From contig CM034534.1 in the NCBI GenBank assembly GCA_020002185.1, positions 61,360,067 through 61,424,066 of the forward strand: a stretch of 64,000 nt of DNA, in the 5' to 3' direction. Position numbers and translations under genes: made by a program. This DNA comes from Paraescarpia echinospica (taxonomy: Eukaryota; Annelida; Polychaeta; Sabellida; Siboglinidae). Below are positions 37,330 to 49,883 of this stretch, piece by piece. Positions within the stretch are counted from its first letter, which is position 1. Each line of letters begins with the position of its first letter. The notes under the pieces are model-generated. The model did not search any database. It saw only the letters and a list, made by a program, of their open reading frames with translations, and was not told the origin of the DNA.

Positions 37330-38771
37330 AGGTGGGGGTTATACAAATATGAATAAATATTCAAGAGTATTGCTTTGGATAGCTTGTTAAATTTGGCTAA
37401 GTTTTTATAAAGGTAACGATACTTTCCAGAAGCTAACAATAATTTGTTACGGTGTAAGCATGATGCAAATATCTTACTACACTAAGTGTTTATAACTGTT
37501 TACAAAATATATAGACATTTTAATAAAGGAATAATAAAAGGAATTGCATCAAATTGCATTGTTTCGAGGCAGTGATATTAATGAGAACCAAATACTTATT
37601 TTTATTTATGTTTCTCCCTATTAGCCGGCAGTATGTGAAATCGATGTTTTCAAAGACTCTACATGTAATATCTTTGACGTGATCCAAACTTTTCGCCAAT
37701 TAATGCAATTACTCAGAAAACCTGGCACATAACCATTAAATCCTTAAGACGTCTGGTTATTTGCCGTAAATACGTGAGTAAGAAATAGAAGTACCAAGAC
37801 AAATTCAGACTGGAGTGTGAAAACCATAGTGAGATAAAACTTGATAAACCATCCATAATCCTTTGATTGAAGACGCTAAGTTCGTAACATTGGCAATGCG
37901 TTGATGACAATTATATATAATTGTATAGGCGCAACCAAGGACCGACATTAAACAGCCAGATGGCCGCGCCTTTAATTACCGACCTCACAACACCGTATGG
38001 CGACTCTTGGACAGGAATGTTCCATTGACGGCTTGCAATTTTGGAATAGACGGATGTGGACATTCCACATACGTTGTACCAATTTAGCCAATTGTCAACA
38101 ATAGGATTATAATGGTAAAATAAACAGTGGCGCCTCTGGTGCATAAGCTTAAAACTAACATGTCATATATGATATACGACGCGTAATTTTGTACATTAAA
38201 TTTAGAGAGTCAATACAATATGATGTATCGGCGATAAGGGGTGATTGCAAATATTTAACGAATAACTTGCAAATATTTAACGAATTATTCTGCCAGTAAA
38301 GAATACGCCGCACCAAAAATAACAATAACTAATTTCAATAACTATTTTAGGAACTATTTTAATAACCTATTTTTTTTATAAACAAATCACACCATTAGGA
38401 TCAGAATAAAACAATCGGTCAATCTAATGTTTGAATAAATTCTCAAAAAATAGTTAATATATTAGCCAGTAGTATTATAAATGTATTAAAATGATATTGA
38501 GACTACTATTAGTAAGACATCATGTCTACGTGACGTACACACACCAATGCACACGCCCATACGCACAATCGCGCACACGCACGCACAACACACATGCAAA
38601 CCAAACACACCACACACAAACTGTCGTGGTATCAGAGCTGACATCTGAATCGCGAATATAATATTATTATAATTGATCTTTGTAGTATTCGCTGCTTTTT
38701 TATTCGTTGTGATTGTGGAGTCACGTCGTGTACATACTCGACAACATTCGACGTCGACTGCGTTCAGGCTT
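37330..38771. other. No recognised gene upstream of the four-exon gene
   Basis: Includes a 23-bp tandem duplication at about 38247-38290 and a 77-codon minus frame (38144-37911) without family resemblance. The promoter of the downstream gene should lie near its right end, but no clear TATA or initiator is assignable. Confidence 0.35.
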
Positions 38772-38795
38772 ATGCCACGTTCAACGCTATATGCC

Positions 38796-38856
38796 ATGGC
38801 TCAAGACACGATATACCGGCTGGTAGAAACCGCAACTATCTATGTAAGTAGCAAAT

Positions 38857-38938
<82 letters not shown>

Positions 38939-41388
38939 CGTGTGGGTGTGCTTGTGCGTCCGTGCGTTTGTGTGAGTGTGTGTGTGGTGTGCGTGTGTGC
39001 GTGTGTGCGTGCGTGTGTGCGTGCGTGTGTGCGTGCGTGTGTGCGTGCGTGCATGTGTGTGCGTACGTGTGTGCGTGTGTGCGTGTGTGCGTGTGTGCGT
39101 GCGTGCATGTGTGTGCGTACGTGTGTGCGTGTGTGCGTGCGTGTCTGCGTGGATGTGTGTGGTGAGTGTGCGTGTACGGATGGACGGGTGGGCGGGCGTG
39201 AGTGCTTACGTGCGTACGGGTGTGCATGCGTGCATGCGTGCGTGCGTGCGTGCAGGTGTTCGTGTGGGTGTTGCGTGATTAGATAGCCAATCACTTAGAG
39301 ATAATCTTATACAACCGAAAAAACACCCGTTGTCAAAACTGTACGTTCTTGTTTTAGTGCCAAGGTATCCAGGCCTCTGTTGCGTTCATTCCCATTAACC
39401 AAACAGACCCAGTGGATGTTTGCCGGACACTCGCCACTAATATGCTCTCCATGCTGTTGTTACCACCGCTGACTGTCTTCAACACAAACAAAGGAATCAA
39501 CGAGGTAAGGTATCTAAGCTGTTTTGTTTTGGATGTTGTTTTAAGTTGATAAATAACTTCATATACATTTGTTAATAATGCGTACTAAATATACCGCAGA
39601 TATCCTGACAGTGATGAGCACAACTACATGCAATAGAACAATAAGATAGGAAAACGTTGTAGATATTCAGGAGAAAAGAAAGACATGACCACTATTCGAC
39701 GCAATGTGACAAAGTTTCATGTCCTACACGTGAATAAGTGACAAGATCCAAATTTAATATTGTTCAGTTTATCAAAGTAAATTTTCCTTTCAAAATACGT
39801 CCAATTTCAACGGCGAAAGAAAGATTGTAACAAAGTAGAAATATACTCGTCTACAAAGATTTCTATTCGCCTGAGAAAGACAACTGAAAATGTATATTCG
39901 GAAGAGTCTGCAAAGAACCGAGAACATAATATTAACATAGTGTACGTAGTCACGACCCCTGGCTTGCCGGGATGTTACACGGTAATTATAGCAAATTTCC
40001 ACTGATACATTCTGACAAACTACAACTCAGTGGCTATGTTAGGCCTAGTCGTATGTGGTTAATTCCATAACAAAATTATACTCGTGTGTGGTAATGTTTT
40101 ATAGCAAATGTCCATTCCTGTATGCTTGTTTTCATGTCAAGTCTCCACTCGTATATAGTTATTTTAGAGCAAACATTTACACTTATGTGGTTATTGTATA
40201 GCAACTCTACACCCGTATGTGTTTATTGTAGAGCAACTCTACACCCGTACGTGTTTATTGTAGAGCAACTCTACACCCGTACGTGGTTATTGTATAGCAA
40301 CTCTACACCCGTACGTGGTTATTGTATAGCGACTCTACACCCGTACGTGGTTATTGCATAGCAACTCTACACCCGTACGCGGTTATTGTATAGCAACTCT
40401 ACACCCGTATGTGGTTATTGTATAGCAACTCTACACCCGTACGCGGTTATTGTATAGCAACTCTACACCCGTACGTGGTTATTGTATAACAACTCTACAC
40501 CCGTACGCGGCTATTTCATCGTAAACTTCCATTATTGTTCTGACTTCTCATGAATGCTATAATGGCAGCGTTTCAAAGGTTTGCATTTACATGTATTCCA
40601 GAAGACCCTGAGGTCAGTGTTGCTAGTCGCTCGACTCCATAACCACACGTTGACAGATCTAGTGGCGGTCGGCACCGAGGCACTGCTGCGACCTCGGAGG
40701 CGCGGCGGCATGGCGGCGTGTGTCTCAATCGCCGGGTCCAGCAATCCGTGTCTCATCGTTTGCGGCTCAAGAAAGGAACCGGACAGACAGCTTTACTGTG
40801 ACCTGCACGCGCTGGTTCTTCCGCGCCTGCACAATTTCATCCAATTGCTGCAGACACAGGTTAGCTTGCCGTTATTGCTCTACGTTATTTGAAAAATCAC
40901 GAAGTATGTAGATTTATACGTCGCTCATCGGCAAAATGTATTTGTCTATGGTATAAACACATGCAATATATTATGTGAATATCTGCACTTTTTGCAATAT
41001 TGAAAAAAAATATAAAAATTGTGTAAGTAATATATAAATAATAAAGATCATAGCAATAGTGTTATTAGTGTTTGAATACTGGCAGCACAATTTCAGTCAT
41101 CAAAAGAGACATCAACGCACGCATGCACGCACGCACACACCAAACTTTAAATAGGCCTACTTTAAACAGTTTAAATATCCAATACCTAAGTTAAATATAA
41201 ACTGAGAGAATGGTCTTCCTTTTCAGATTCGACACTCGCGAAACACATATCTGCCAGCCACTGACCGTGACCTCGATGCGATTAGATCTCACAGTGCACT
41301 GCGGCTGTACTCGTTGACTGTGCTTGAGTACTCGCAACAACAGATGTTGTTAATTTCAAAACTGTTTCTGCCCCGGCTAAACGATTGA
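38796..41388 (+). CDS. Four-exon gene, unknown ~204-aa protein (paralog A)
   Basis: Exons 38796-38843, 39358-39504, 40602-40859 and 41227-41388. All introns are phase 0 with GT-AG ends (donors GTAAGT, GTAAGG, GTTAGC; acceptors TTTTAG, TTCCAG, TTTCAG). I chose ATG 38796 for its strong context GCCATGG and because it matches the paralog's exon 1 length; ATG 38772 is in frame and would add eight residues. The product is helix-rich looking, with no signal peptide or membrane segment from this start. Exon 3 has the basic block [16 protein letters not shown] and paired cysteines. Exon 4 ends [20 protein letters not shown] and a short basic tail. I recognise no known domain. Intron 1 carries a long TG tract and intron 2 a 32-bp minisatellite. 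The matching gene on the other strand at 46241-48621 is strong support that this is real. Confidence 0.85.
38860..39255 (+). repeat. (TG)n then (CGTG)n tract in intron 1
   Basis: About 35 perfect TG units followed by nearly 300 bp of CGTG/TGCG variants. It generates long spurious ORFs of both strands. Confidence 0.95.
40170..40512 (+). repeat. 32-bp minisatellite in intron 2, ~10.5 copies
   Basis: Unit GCAACTCTACACCCGTACGT plus GGTTATTGTATA. Period 32 is checked at 40209 and 40241. Variation is mostly GTACG/GTATG and one or two bases per unit. Confidence 0.92.
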
Positions 41389-41617
41389 TGTTAACAAACC
41401 TAGCCAGTGAGGTGAATGTTTACGAGTTTTGTTCTGTTCTTTTCATGTTCTAGTCGTTAAAGATTATGGTATAATATGATATTTCAATTGTGGTGCATTA
41501 CCATTGCATATATAATAACAGCGTGCCAATTATGACGTAGTTTTGCTCGCTACTAAACTATATCCTCGTTTTGCTATCCAAGATCTGTATGCATATCAAC
41601 ATACTCAGGTAGCATGC

Positions 41618-41655
<38 letters not shown>

Positions 41656-41800
41656 ATAGTCTAAAAAGATTTATTATTACATTTATATATATATATATAA
41701 TAATAAATATTATGTAAATATATATATATATAAATGTAATAATATACATATATATATATATATATATATTATTACATATTATATTATTATATATATAATA
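41618..41800. repeat. (TA)n-rich palindromic tract
   Basis: Several TA runs separated by ATTATTACATTTATAT-type inverted words just downstream of paralog A. Confidence 0.8.
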
Positions 41801-42177
41801 TATGTCATTCCCAGTGTTCATAATATATATTTTACATTTGTCTTTTATATACAACGAATTATAATAGCGCACAAATAGGGATTATATAATGTTCATACTA
41901 TGTTCTTTTAAAAGTGTAAATCGGTTGTACATTAATGTCTAAAGCATAATTAGGGTGGTTGCATTGGTTCGCAAAGTCTCATAATGCATTAAGCTTAAGT
42001 AAGGGGTTTTGGTTATTACGTTGCCACCATCGAGGGAAAATAAATTGCTACACCGACGCCACCTTACAAGTGAAACGTACGTTGACGCTAATAGCAAGTT
42101 TTGGTCGTATAAATTGCAAGTAGCACTCGGCGTATTGGCGGGAGGGGGGGTGATCCAATGCTAACCGCATCATGCTT

Positions 42178-42366
42178 TTTGGACTTTGTGGACTTTGTAA
42201 AGTTCGTGAACTTTGTGGACTTTGTAAAGTTCGTGAACTTTGTGGACTTTGTAAATTTCGTGAACTTTGTGGACTTTGTAAACTTCGTGAACTTTGTGGA
42301 CTTTATAAACTTCGTGAACTTTGTGGACTTTGTAAACTTCGTGAACTTTGTGGACTTTGTAAACCT
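42178..42366 (+). repeat. 27-bp minisatellite, ~7 copies
   Basis: Unit GACTTTGTAAACTTCGTGAA plus CTTTGTG. It is a multiple of three and lacks stops on both strands, giving repetitive Phe/Val/Asp/Asn or Lys/Ser/Thr peptides. Not convincing as a gene. Confidence 0.9.
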
Positions 42367-42572
42367 ATGAGACCACCCATTATTTACGGTATTAGAAATA
42401 AGCATCTCGTTAATACACGAACCAGGATAATTGTTATGTAGTTCAGTTACTTTGTTGTACAAGTATAGGGTGGGGTATGTGCTATATACTTAATGACTGG
42501 TTACATTTATCGGAGTGGTCATATTTAAATGTCAAATATAAAACGAAAATCCCATGATAGTTATATTCATAT

Positions 42573-42573
42573 G

Positions 42574-42622
<49 letters not shown>

Positions 42623-42623
42623 T
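42573..42623. repeat. (TA)n microsatellite
   Basis: Two TA runs separated by TGTATA. Confidence 0.9.
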
Positions 42624-43029
42624 ACAATGATAATACTATTACCTATTACACAATGAGTTTCGGTTAGCGCAGAAAGTATTATTTTACGATTGTCATGACA
42701 CCCAGGAAAGAAACATCAGCAACGATTTACTTGATAACAACACGTGTACTATTCAGAAGACTGGTAATTTATAGTAGAACGGCAACATATACCACTAATA
42801 TGTGTTACATCAACGTATTGTATTTTATGTTTGTACATAGTAAAACCATTCACTGCTGTGGTACATGTATTTGTTATGCAATTCATCAAATATTGTGGCG
42901 ATTTGTGCTTCACCTGTTGCTACAGTGACACGAATTGTGCGGTTACTGTACTTTGACCATGTTATGATGTTGTGTTACAATAAAACTATATTTTCTATCA
43001 ACAAAATGTTTGTACTTAGCTCGTGACAA

Positions 43030-44010
43030 GTTCGGTCAGAGTGTGTACGCTATGGAGACTTGCGGTGATTGTAGGCGAGTGGCAAATCCTCAAAAAAGTG
43101 CTTTATTTTAGGAGTTTAAATCCCCCCCCCGCTACACACACCCAAATTTTATATCAGTTGAAAGCTCTACGGCCTCATTGGGACGGGGAGGCCTGTAGAG
43201 CTGTCAAATGGCGCAGTAAGCTTGAATCCAAGGTCAAACAAGGTCACTGTCAAATAATTAATTTTCGAAATTGTGCGCTTCCGCAATCGTCTTAACATTA
43301 CAATGGTCGTATATTTACTTTACTTAATAACAATATGGCCAAGTAATATTTTTTTGGAAAGCTTATTATCTCCCCGTCAAACTGAGGTACGATATGGCGG
43401 TATTACCTGATTTGGAATGAGTGACGCTAAGGTCAAACAAGGTAACCGTGAAATGATGAACATTCGATTTTTGCAATACCGCGAAAGTAATAAAGTTAAA
43501 CGACCAAAATGAGATATGAGATGGAGCTGCAGGCGATGGTGTAGATGTGGAGCAACGATCAAACAGAGTCACCGTCAAGTGATAAATGTTCGAAATTGTC
43601 ATCCCGCAAACGTCATACAATATAACTAGTTGCGTATGTCTACTTTACTTATCTATTCATGGCAATGTCGTATGCCGTTGGAAAGTCAACGGTCTCCCCG
43701 TAAATATGAGATACGACGGGGAGATATCAAGTGGTGATGTAGGTGTGAAGTGAAGGTTAAACAAGGTCACCATGAAACAACGAATGTTAAAAACTAGGCC
43801 ACTCCATAAAGGTTCTACATTTTCAATGGTACCTAGCTATTTTATCTATACACAGTATGCCATGTTACATACCATTTGAAAGCGTATTGTATCCTCGTCA
43901 AATTGAGTTATGGAATGGAGTTACACAGTGGTGCTCTAGCTGTGGAATGCAGGTTAAACAAGGTCACCGTCAATAGATGAATTTTCGAAATTATGCCTTT
44001 CCGCAGACAG
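43030..44010 (+). repeat. Degenerate ~200-bp tandem satellite, 4-5 units
   Basis: The word GGTNAAACAAGGTCACCGTC recurs at about 43229, 43432, 43553, 43757 and 43950. Each is followed by a word like GAATTTTCGAAATTNTGC and CCGCAAACGTC, and preceded by CCCCGTCAAATTGAGNTA in several units. Spacings are about 200 bp except one contracted unit of about 120 bp. Units are strongly diverged. No coding frame runs through. Confidence 0.7.
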
Positions 44011-44599
44011 TAGGTTAGCCAACATGCGATGTTATACATTTAACTGCTTTTTTGTTAATGGCAGAGATTCTTGCTAGATCCATCACATAAGGGATAAGAA
44101 AATAGGTATATGTGGATGCAATCCTATATTTGGAAGGTTATTTGAATGCCACAAACTCAAACTTGTGTCAAAATATTTGTATTAATTAATTGACATCTTC
44201 TTGTACACACCGTTGAATAAAACCAAATATTTTATTATTTGTACACGTATTGTCTGTATTATCAGGTGCTGAACTTTGAATATATATATATATATGGGAT
44301 AATCTAACATAAAAACGTGATCTTCTCAAATGTGTTTATCGCGTACACCAACGTTTTTTATACACCCAATTATTCTTTGCAAGGCTGTTTGTGTATATTC
44401 CTGTTAATATAATGTGCATATTATTTATTAACATACTTGCATTTTATCATTACCATGACGTGACAGTCAAAGTTCTTGCCCACAATTTAGCTAGGATGTT
44501 GAAGAAGAGAGGTGGCAATCGCAGATTAGAACTATACTCGTAATACTTTAGACCAACTGTGAGCTGTTTTGAGGAGCGATACAATACAATATCTCATGG

Positions 44600-45010
44600 A
44601 GATATCCGAATTTCAGGATCTGGTTGACATACGTGGAAACTATGGAGCATATCCTGGAAATCATCAGGGCTGAGACGATTGGCATTCGATATAGAATCTT
44701 TCGTTGTAATTATGCATGGGCTAACCATCTACCATCATACAAACTATTCCCTCCCGATGGAGAACAATCTCTGTGGCAGATGAGAAACATCCCGAGAAAA
44801 CAGCACCTGAGGTTCGTGCAGTATTCATTAAAGGAAACTTTGTTTTGAAGAAAAACAAAAGGCCCTTCAACCAAATTCGGGCTGATCAGCCAACTGAATT
44901 GATGTATAGATTATACAAGATGCATAATGGCATCATTGGCTTTACAAGGGACGATCAAGCCAGGGATACGACAATACTCAAGATCCGCCTCTTCGTGCAG
45001 TATTCATTCC
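44600..45010 (+). pseudogene. Decayed fragment resembling the Academ-like element protein
   Basis: Two plus frames carry HILEIIRAETIG and APEVRAVFIKGNFVLKKNKR, then PFNQIRADQ and YKMHNGIIGFTRDDQARD. I associate these with a high-copy invertebrate protein whose neighbouring segment (NYARWLPVY-like) parallels YARYLT in the 58.7-61.0 kb element. Frames shift between segments and stops are present. Family link is from memory of motif order and is tentative. Confidence 0.45.
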
Positions 45011-45579
45011 AACAATTTTCAGTGGCACAACCGTGAGACAGCGGAACCTAGCTATTAAAGTCACCCTTGGGACTGAGCGTACGTGACCTGAATCTTATCG
45101 GGACTAATTTTCTATCCTTTAGTGTTACAAAAACAATTTGTGTATGTTCCAGGGTGACATTAATTGCGAGGTGGCTGTATTACTAAAGTGACCATAAAGC
45201 GAGGTTCTACTGTATTTATTTAGATGAGAAAACAAACAACGAATACATATAAAGTACACAAATACAACGTGTATACACAATATTATACGAATACAACTAT
45301 ACTAATATATGTGAACTCGGTACAAAAGAAAGACATGGGGAAAATGTATTAATGTATAAAATAATAAACATTAATTATCACATCATATTGGTGTTGTAGA
45401 TACGTAAACATATGTAATGTTTTTTTACACTTATACACGTTTTGCATTAATTGTATACGAATAATGCAGGCACAAATGAATCATATATATACAAATATGC
45501 ACAATAAGATACGATTTTGATTAACAAATAAAATAATAAAAATAAGTAATATGATAAAAATACGGAAATTAGTGGCACA

Positions 45580-45619
45580 ACACACACACACACGCACACG
45601 CACACGCACACGCACACGC

Positions 45620-45680
<61 letters not shown>

Positions 45681-45690
45681 TGTATATATA
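45580..45690 (+). repeat. (CA)n/(CACG)n microsatellite
   Basis: CACACG units, then about 30 CA units, then TATA. Confidence 0.95.
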
Positions 45691-46240
45691 TATTATATAT
45701 ATGTGCATACATGGACGTACAACAACATTGTAACATAAAACAAGTCATACGTCATGTTTAAGTAACACCTCATGTATACACTACCTGAGTATATGTACGT
45801 ATTTGTATAGCAAACACAAATTATGAAAACGTACTTTAAAAATATACTTTATATGTTGTTGAAACAGGGATAAAACGTGTGCTGGCAGTCTAAAAATAAA
45901 ACACGTTGGTCATGTTTATAAGCGATATATGATAACGTGTCAGTATCGATTAACGAGTAACTGTTTATGCTGACTTGCTAAGCTAAATTATTTATTTTGC
46001 TACTACATGTAGAGATCGTCTTGAGAAGTGTCCATTCATTTCAGTTATACTTTTTAACAAGTTATTTCCAGACACAGTTGAACAGATGTTTCAAGATCAT
46101 ATAATGATAACGATGACAACCCATCGAGATATGTGTTTCATTGGCTAATATATGTAAACAAAATAGAAGTGATGTGATTGACAACAAGTGGTTAATATCC
46201 TAATCGCTATGTGGCGCCTATGGTGACGTTGTCTGAGTGA

Positions 46241-48621
46241 TTAAGGGTTGCGAAAACGTTCAGAGATCAGAGACATCTGTTTTTCTGAATAGCTGAGTGC
46301 AGCCAAAGCGTACAGTCGTAGTGCATTGTGGGAACTGCTGGCGGTGACGACACGGTTGTTGCCGTACGAAATTTCTTCACTCGCGTCAATCATCTGAAAT
46401 GTACGACCACACTGTAATTTACAAAGTAAAGTAAATGTAAGTTCTTATATGGCGCAGTATCCAGTCCTCAGGACTGCTCAAAGCGCTTTACACTTTACTC
46501 CCTGGCAGACTTGTTCAATCGAACAACATCTCAACGTCTCTGGGAACCATCCAGCCACGCTGCTATTTTTCCGCGAAGACTATTCGTACACACATATCCA
46601 CCATTGTCTATAGCCAGGTACTCATTCATACAGGTGAAAGAACTGGAGCAAAGAAGAGTGAACAAACCTGCCCAAGGTTCGACACCGCCGCATAGGATTC
46701 GAACCCGGGTTCTCTCGGTCGAGAGTCCGAAGGTCTATTCACTACACTACTGCGCTTTTCGCCCATTTCACCCATTTTCAGTTCATCTAGCACACATAAT
46801 GAAACACTTACAAGTTTGACTCTTGTCCGTGATTAGGTGCTAATTAAATTATGTTGTTTGACAAGATTATATTTTTATTGCAGCAAAAGTTTCAATAATC
46901 ATATTAAATAGAAAATTATGTTATAATACATAGCAAACATTAATTATTTATTTAACTACATGTATACTTTTTTAGGTAATGTTTCAGACGGTATTAATAT
47001 TATGTTATCAAGTTCACTTTATGTCAATAGATGTACGAATGTCTTAAAATATATTGGCAGTTGGCCTTGGTTTAAATTGATACTAGTTTTAGCTTGTGAT
47101 TGTATATTTTGCGTGTGCATGATGGGGGGCAGGGGAGACAAGCGTGCATGTATGTTGACGCCACAACGCCAAGAATTCCTTGTACATTTGAAATGCTACT
47201 TGGTAATAAACAGTCTGAGTCTGAACTGAGTGAGTCTGAGTCTTAGATTGACATTTGTAGAGGTTGACAACGTCTCTATGTGTGATCAGTATGTACTGCC
47301 AATATTGTAAGCTGTACTGCCAATATTGTAAGCTGTACTGCCAATATTGTAAGCTGTATTGCGCAATTCAAAATACTAACCTGCAAGTGTAGCAACTGGG
47401 CGAAATTGCGCAGGCGCGGAAGGACCTGCGCGCGCAGGTCGCAGTATAGCTGTCTTTCCGGTGTCTTGCTTGCGCTGCATGTGATGAGACACGGGTTGCT
47501 GGATTCGGTGAGTGAGACACATGCCGTCATGCCGCCGCGCCTGCGAGGTCGCAGCAATGCCTCGGTGCCGACCGCCGCTAGACGGGTCAATGTGTGGTTG
47601 AGGCGTCGGGCGGCCAGCAACACCGACGCCAGAGTAGTCTGGAATATAGCGCGACACAACGACTTAGGAATAGCTGTCATAACTATTTGTGCGCAATCAC
47701 CAAAAACGTCACATGACCATCCAGAGGCACAGCGGCACATAACAACGCCGATAAAAGCTCGGTGAAAGTATCAAAAGCTTGGTTGAGCCAAATTTAGATT
47801 TATATAAATAATTTATCAATTTCATACAATATTAATATAATGAATCCGAAATCAACCCACATGCTGAAATATTTGTGCACACTTTATGTCCACTCAAAAC
47901 AAATACTTAATTGCCGTGCATTGCTTTTTCGAATTGGTCGTCCTCAGTAAAAGGTTTGCTTTCTATGAAGAACGTTGCACTAATTCCTGAGATGTGCTGT
48001 TCAAAACTGATTACCAGTTTGTTTTATTCTTTTTTGTTTTTGTATTTAGGAAGTTGATATATTGTATTATCAAGCAAAGATGTCGACTCAAGTAGCGTCA
48101 ATATTATCAAAGAATATAATTGTTGTGCTTATTCAGAAGCGGGAAACCGTTGAGCATAATAATCGTTAAAATATAGTAATACTATTATGCTCAATTCAAA
48201 ATAGCATTACACGCAGTAGCTGCGGGGTATGTTTCTCGCAACCGGAAAGCACTACTTTCCATTTAATTATTAGTATTGGTACAACTCTAGTGAAATTGCT
48301 CAAAATGAATGTCTTACCTGTGTGATTGACAGGGGGTTTTGGAATCTAGTCAGCTCTGGCGTAGTAATCATGGGCAGAACATAATTGGCGATTTTTGTGC
48401 AACCTCCGAGACGATCTGCGTTGATAAATGGACGCGGAAGGAGATGAGTATATACACGTTGACACTGCAAAGGAAGGTAACATATTGATAACCCCAAGGG
48501 TGCCAAGTAATATTGTACCAACAATTTTTTCATGACCTGATGGCGGTGGTGAGGATCTGGCACCACAAACCTCTCGCTGCACTCGCGACAGGAGGCGCGT
48601 GAGAAAGGGGAACCACTCCAT
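46241..48621 (-). CDS. Four-exon gene, unknown ~202-aa protein (paralog B)
   Basis: Minus-strand exons 48621-48571, 48464-48318, 47638-47381 and 46393-46241 (stop TAA). Exons 2 and 3 are exactly 49 and 86 codons, as in paralog A; exon 1 is 17 codons and exon 4 is 50 plus stop. Acceptors TTTGCAG, TTCCAG and TTTCAG, and donors GTAAGA and GTTAGT, are good; the exon 1 donor GTTTGT is weak, so exon 1 is the least certain. Exon 3 is about 73% identical to A and keeps [16 protein letters not shown] and SSNPCLI; exon 4 keeps SHNALRLYALAALSYSEKQM. All introns are phase 0. Intron 3 holds a SINE and three copies of a 21-bp unit at 47293. Function unknown. Orientation is convergent with A, with about 4.85 kb between stop codons. 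Confidence 0.82.
46437..46760 (-). mobile_element. tRNA-derived SINE in intron 3 of paralog B
   Basis: The minus strand begins AGCGCAGTAGTGTAGTGAAT (A box) and has GGGTTCGAATCC (B box). It runs through a body shared with 31421-31600 to TATAAGAACTTAC. The head is tRNA-like but does not fold as a complete tRNA here. Confidence 0.7.
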
Positions 48622-48639
48622 AACCTTTTTTTGTTTAAT

Positions 48640-49371
48640 TTTAGTGTATATTGACTTATTTTGGTCTATTTTCTACGTGAAATGTTAGACAGACAGCATA
48701 GTTAAATTAAAAATGTGTATTTTAAAACTTGAACTCCCCCGGTTGATGAAGTTTTAAAATCGATAAAATTAAACCTTGAAATATCGATCTGCTGGTAGAT
48801 TTCGGCACAGAATACGTAAGTTCTATCACCAAGACGGTACACTTGGCTTCTGTCGCATCAAGCACAATGGTAGGGCGCAATGGATACAATATATCAATTA
48901 GAAGGACGGTGTTTGATAATCCCCATTCCCATTTATACTAAAGTGTAACGTTAAATACAATCACATACAACTCTGCTGGGAAAAACAGTTTTTCCTGGAC
49001 GTACATATGTATCCACACAATTCTAAGTCCATTTTGTTTTTCGGAAACTCGTTTAAATGAATCAGCTGTTAAAGCGACCATCTGTGTTTCTCATTTATTA
49101 ATGTAATGTTATCAACACCATATACGTTGAAGGTAAAGTACGCTACGCTCAAAAATGCATACAAGAAGTCCGAACATTGTTTGCAATTTGGATATTACGC
49201 TCACGAAGCCTTCAAATTGCATACAAAACAAAAAAAATAATAAACACTAGCTATTGGTAGTATTGCGAAGGCAAACGCGGCTAACCGCAAACGTCATGAG
49301 ATTGCTCTTTGAAGTAGACTGGTTTCAAGACCGCAAGTGATACGAAATACAACTGATTCAACGAATGTCTT
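48640..49371. other. No recognised feature upstream of paralog B
   Basis: AT-rich. Expected to contain the paralog B promoter, but no element is assignable. Confidence 0.35.
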
Positions 49372-49530
49372 GGGGCCGGTTTCATGAAGCGTATTTAAGT
49401 TACGCAATTACTTAGCGTCACGTGTTTTGCGTAACTTCTATGTTTGCTCATATTAAACAAAATCGCGTCATTTACTAAGACAATCATCTTACGTTAAGAA
49501 CGTTCTTAGCCGTTTCATGAAACCGGGCCC
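49372..49530. mobile_element. 159-bp MITE with ~20-bp TIRs
   Basis: Left end GGGGCCGGTTTCATGAAGCG; right end read inward GGGCCCGGTTTCATGAAACG. The interior is rich in TTAAGTTACG/CGTTAAGAACG inverted words. No clear target duplication. Confidence 0.75.
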
Positions 49531-49883
49531 TGTTCACGTAATTACCATATATCAGACTTGAAAGGATGATTACGGGTAGCTGAACCGATACGGTCGTCTT
49601 AACGACACCATATTATTCGGCTGGAAATAATTTATTCAGCGGAATCCACGTTTAAGTATTCTCATTGAAATATTTTGTTCTTGCGAAGATGTTACCACCA
49701 GTGTGTTTTGACCTGCATGAGAAGAAAATCATAACTCCTTTACTGACAACTATATTTTGGTCGGCGGCAACATTTGTCCTTGTGCTGAGATTTGTATTGG
49801 GTTGCATGTAAATTATTTATTTTCTTTCCTCTACCGTCGGTTACATTTAACCGGATCGGTTGGCTAACTGGAATGACATTTAT

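Noticed and set aside
37911..38144. 77-codon minus-strand frame as an exon
   Set aside because: No convincing splice sites or family resemblance.
38673..38795. Hydrophobic N-terminal extension of paralog A resembling a signal peptide
   Set aside because: It begins at TTG with no upstream ATG; paralog B has no such extension and ATG 38796 has the better context.
42088..42462. Coding ORFs over the 27-bp repeat
   Set aside because: Stop-free frames on both strands arise from the repeat unit; no flanking exon structure.
46676..46760. tRNA gene on the minus strand
   Set aside because: A and B boxes are present but the sequence continues into a SINE body shared with 31421-31600 and no full cloverleaf forms.
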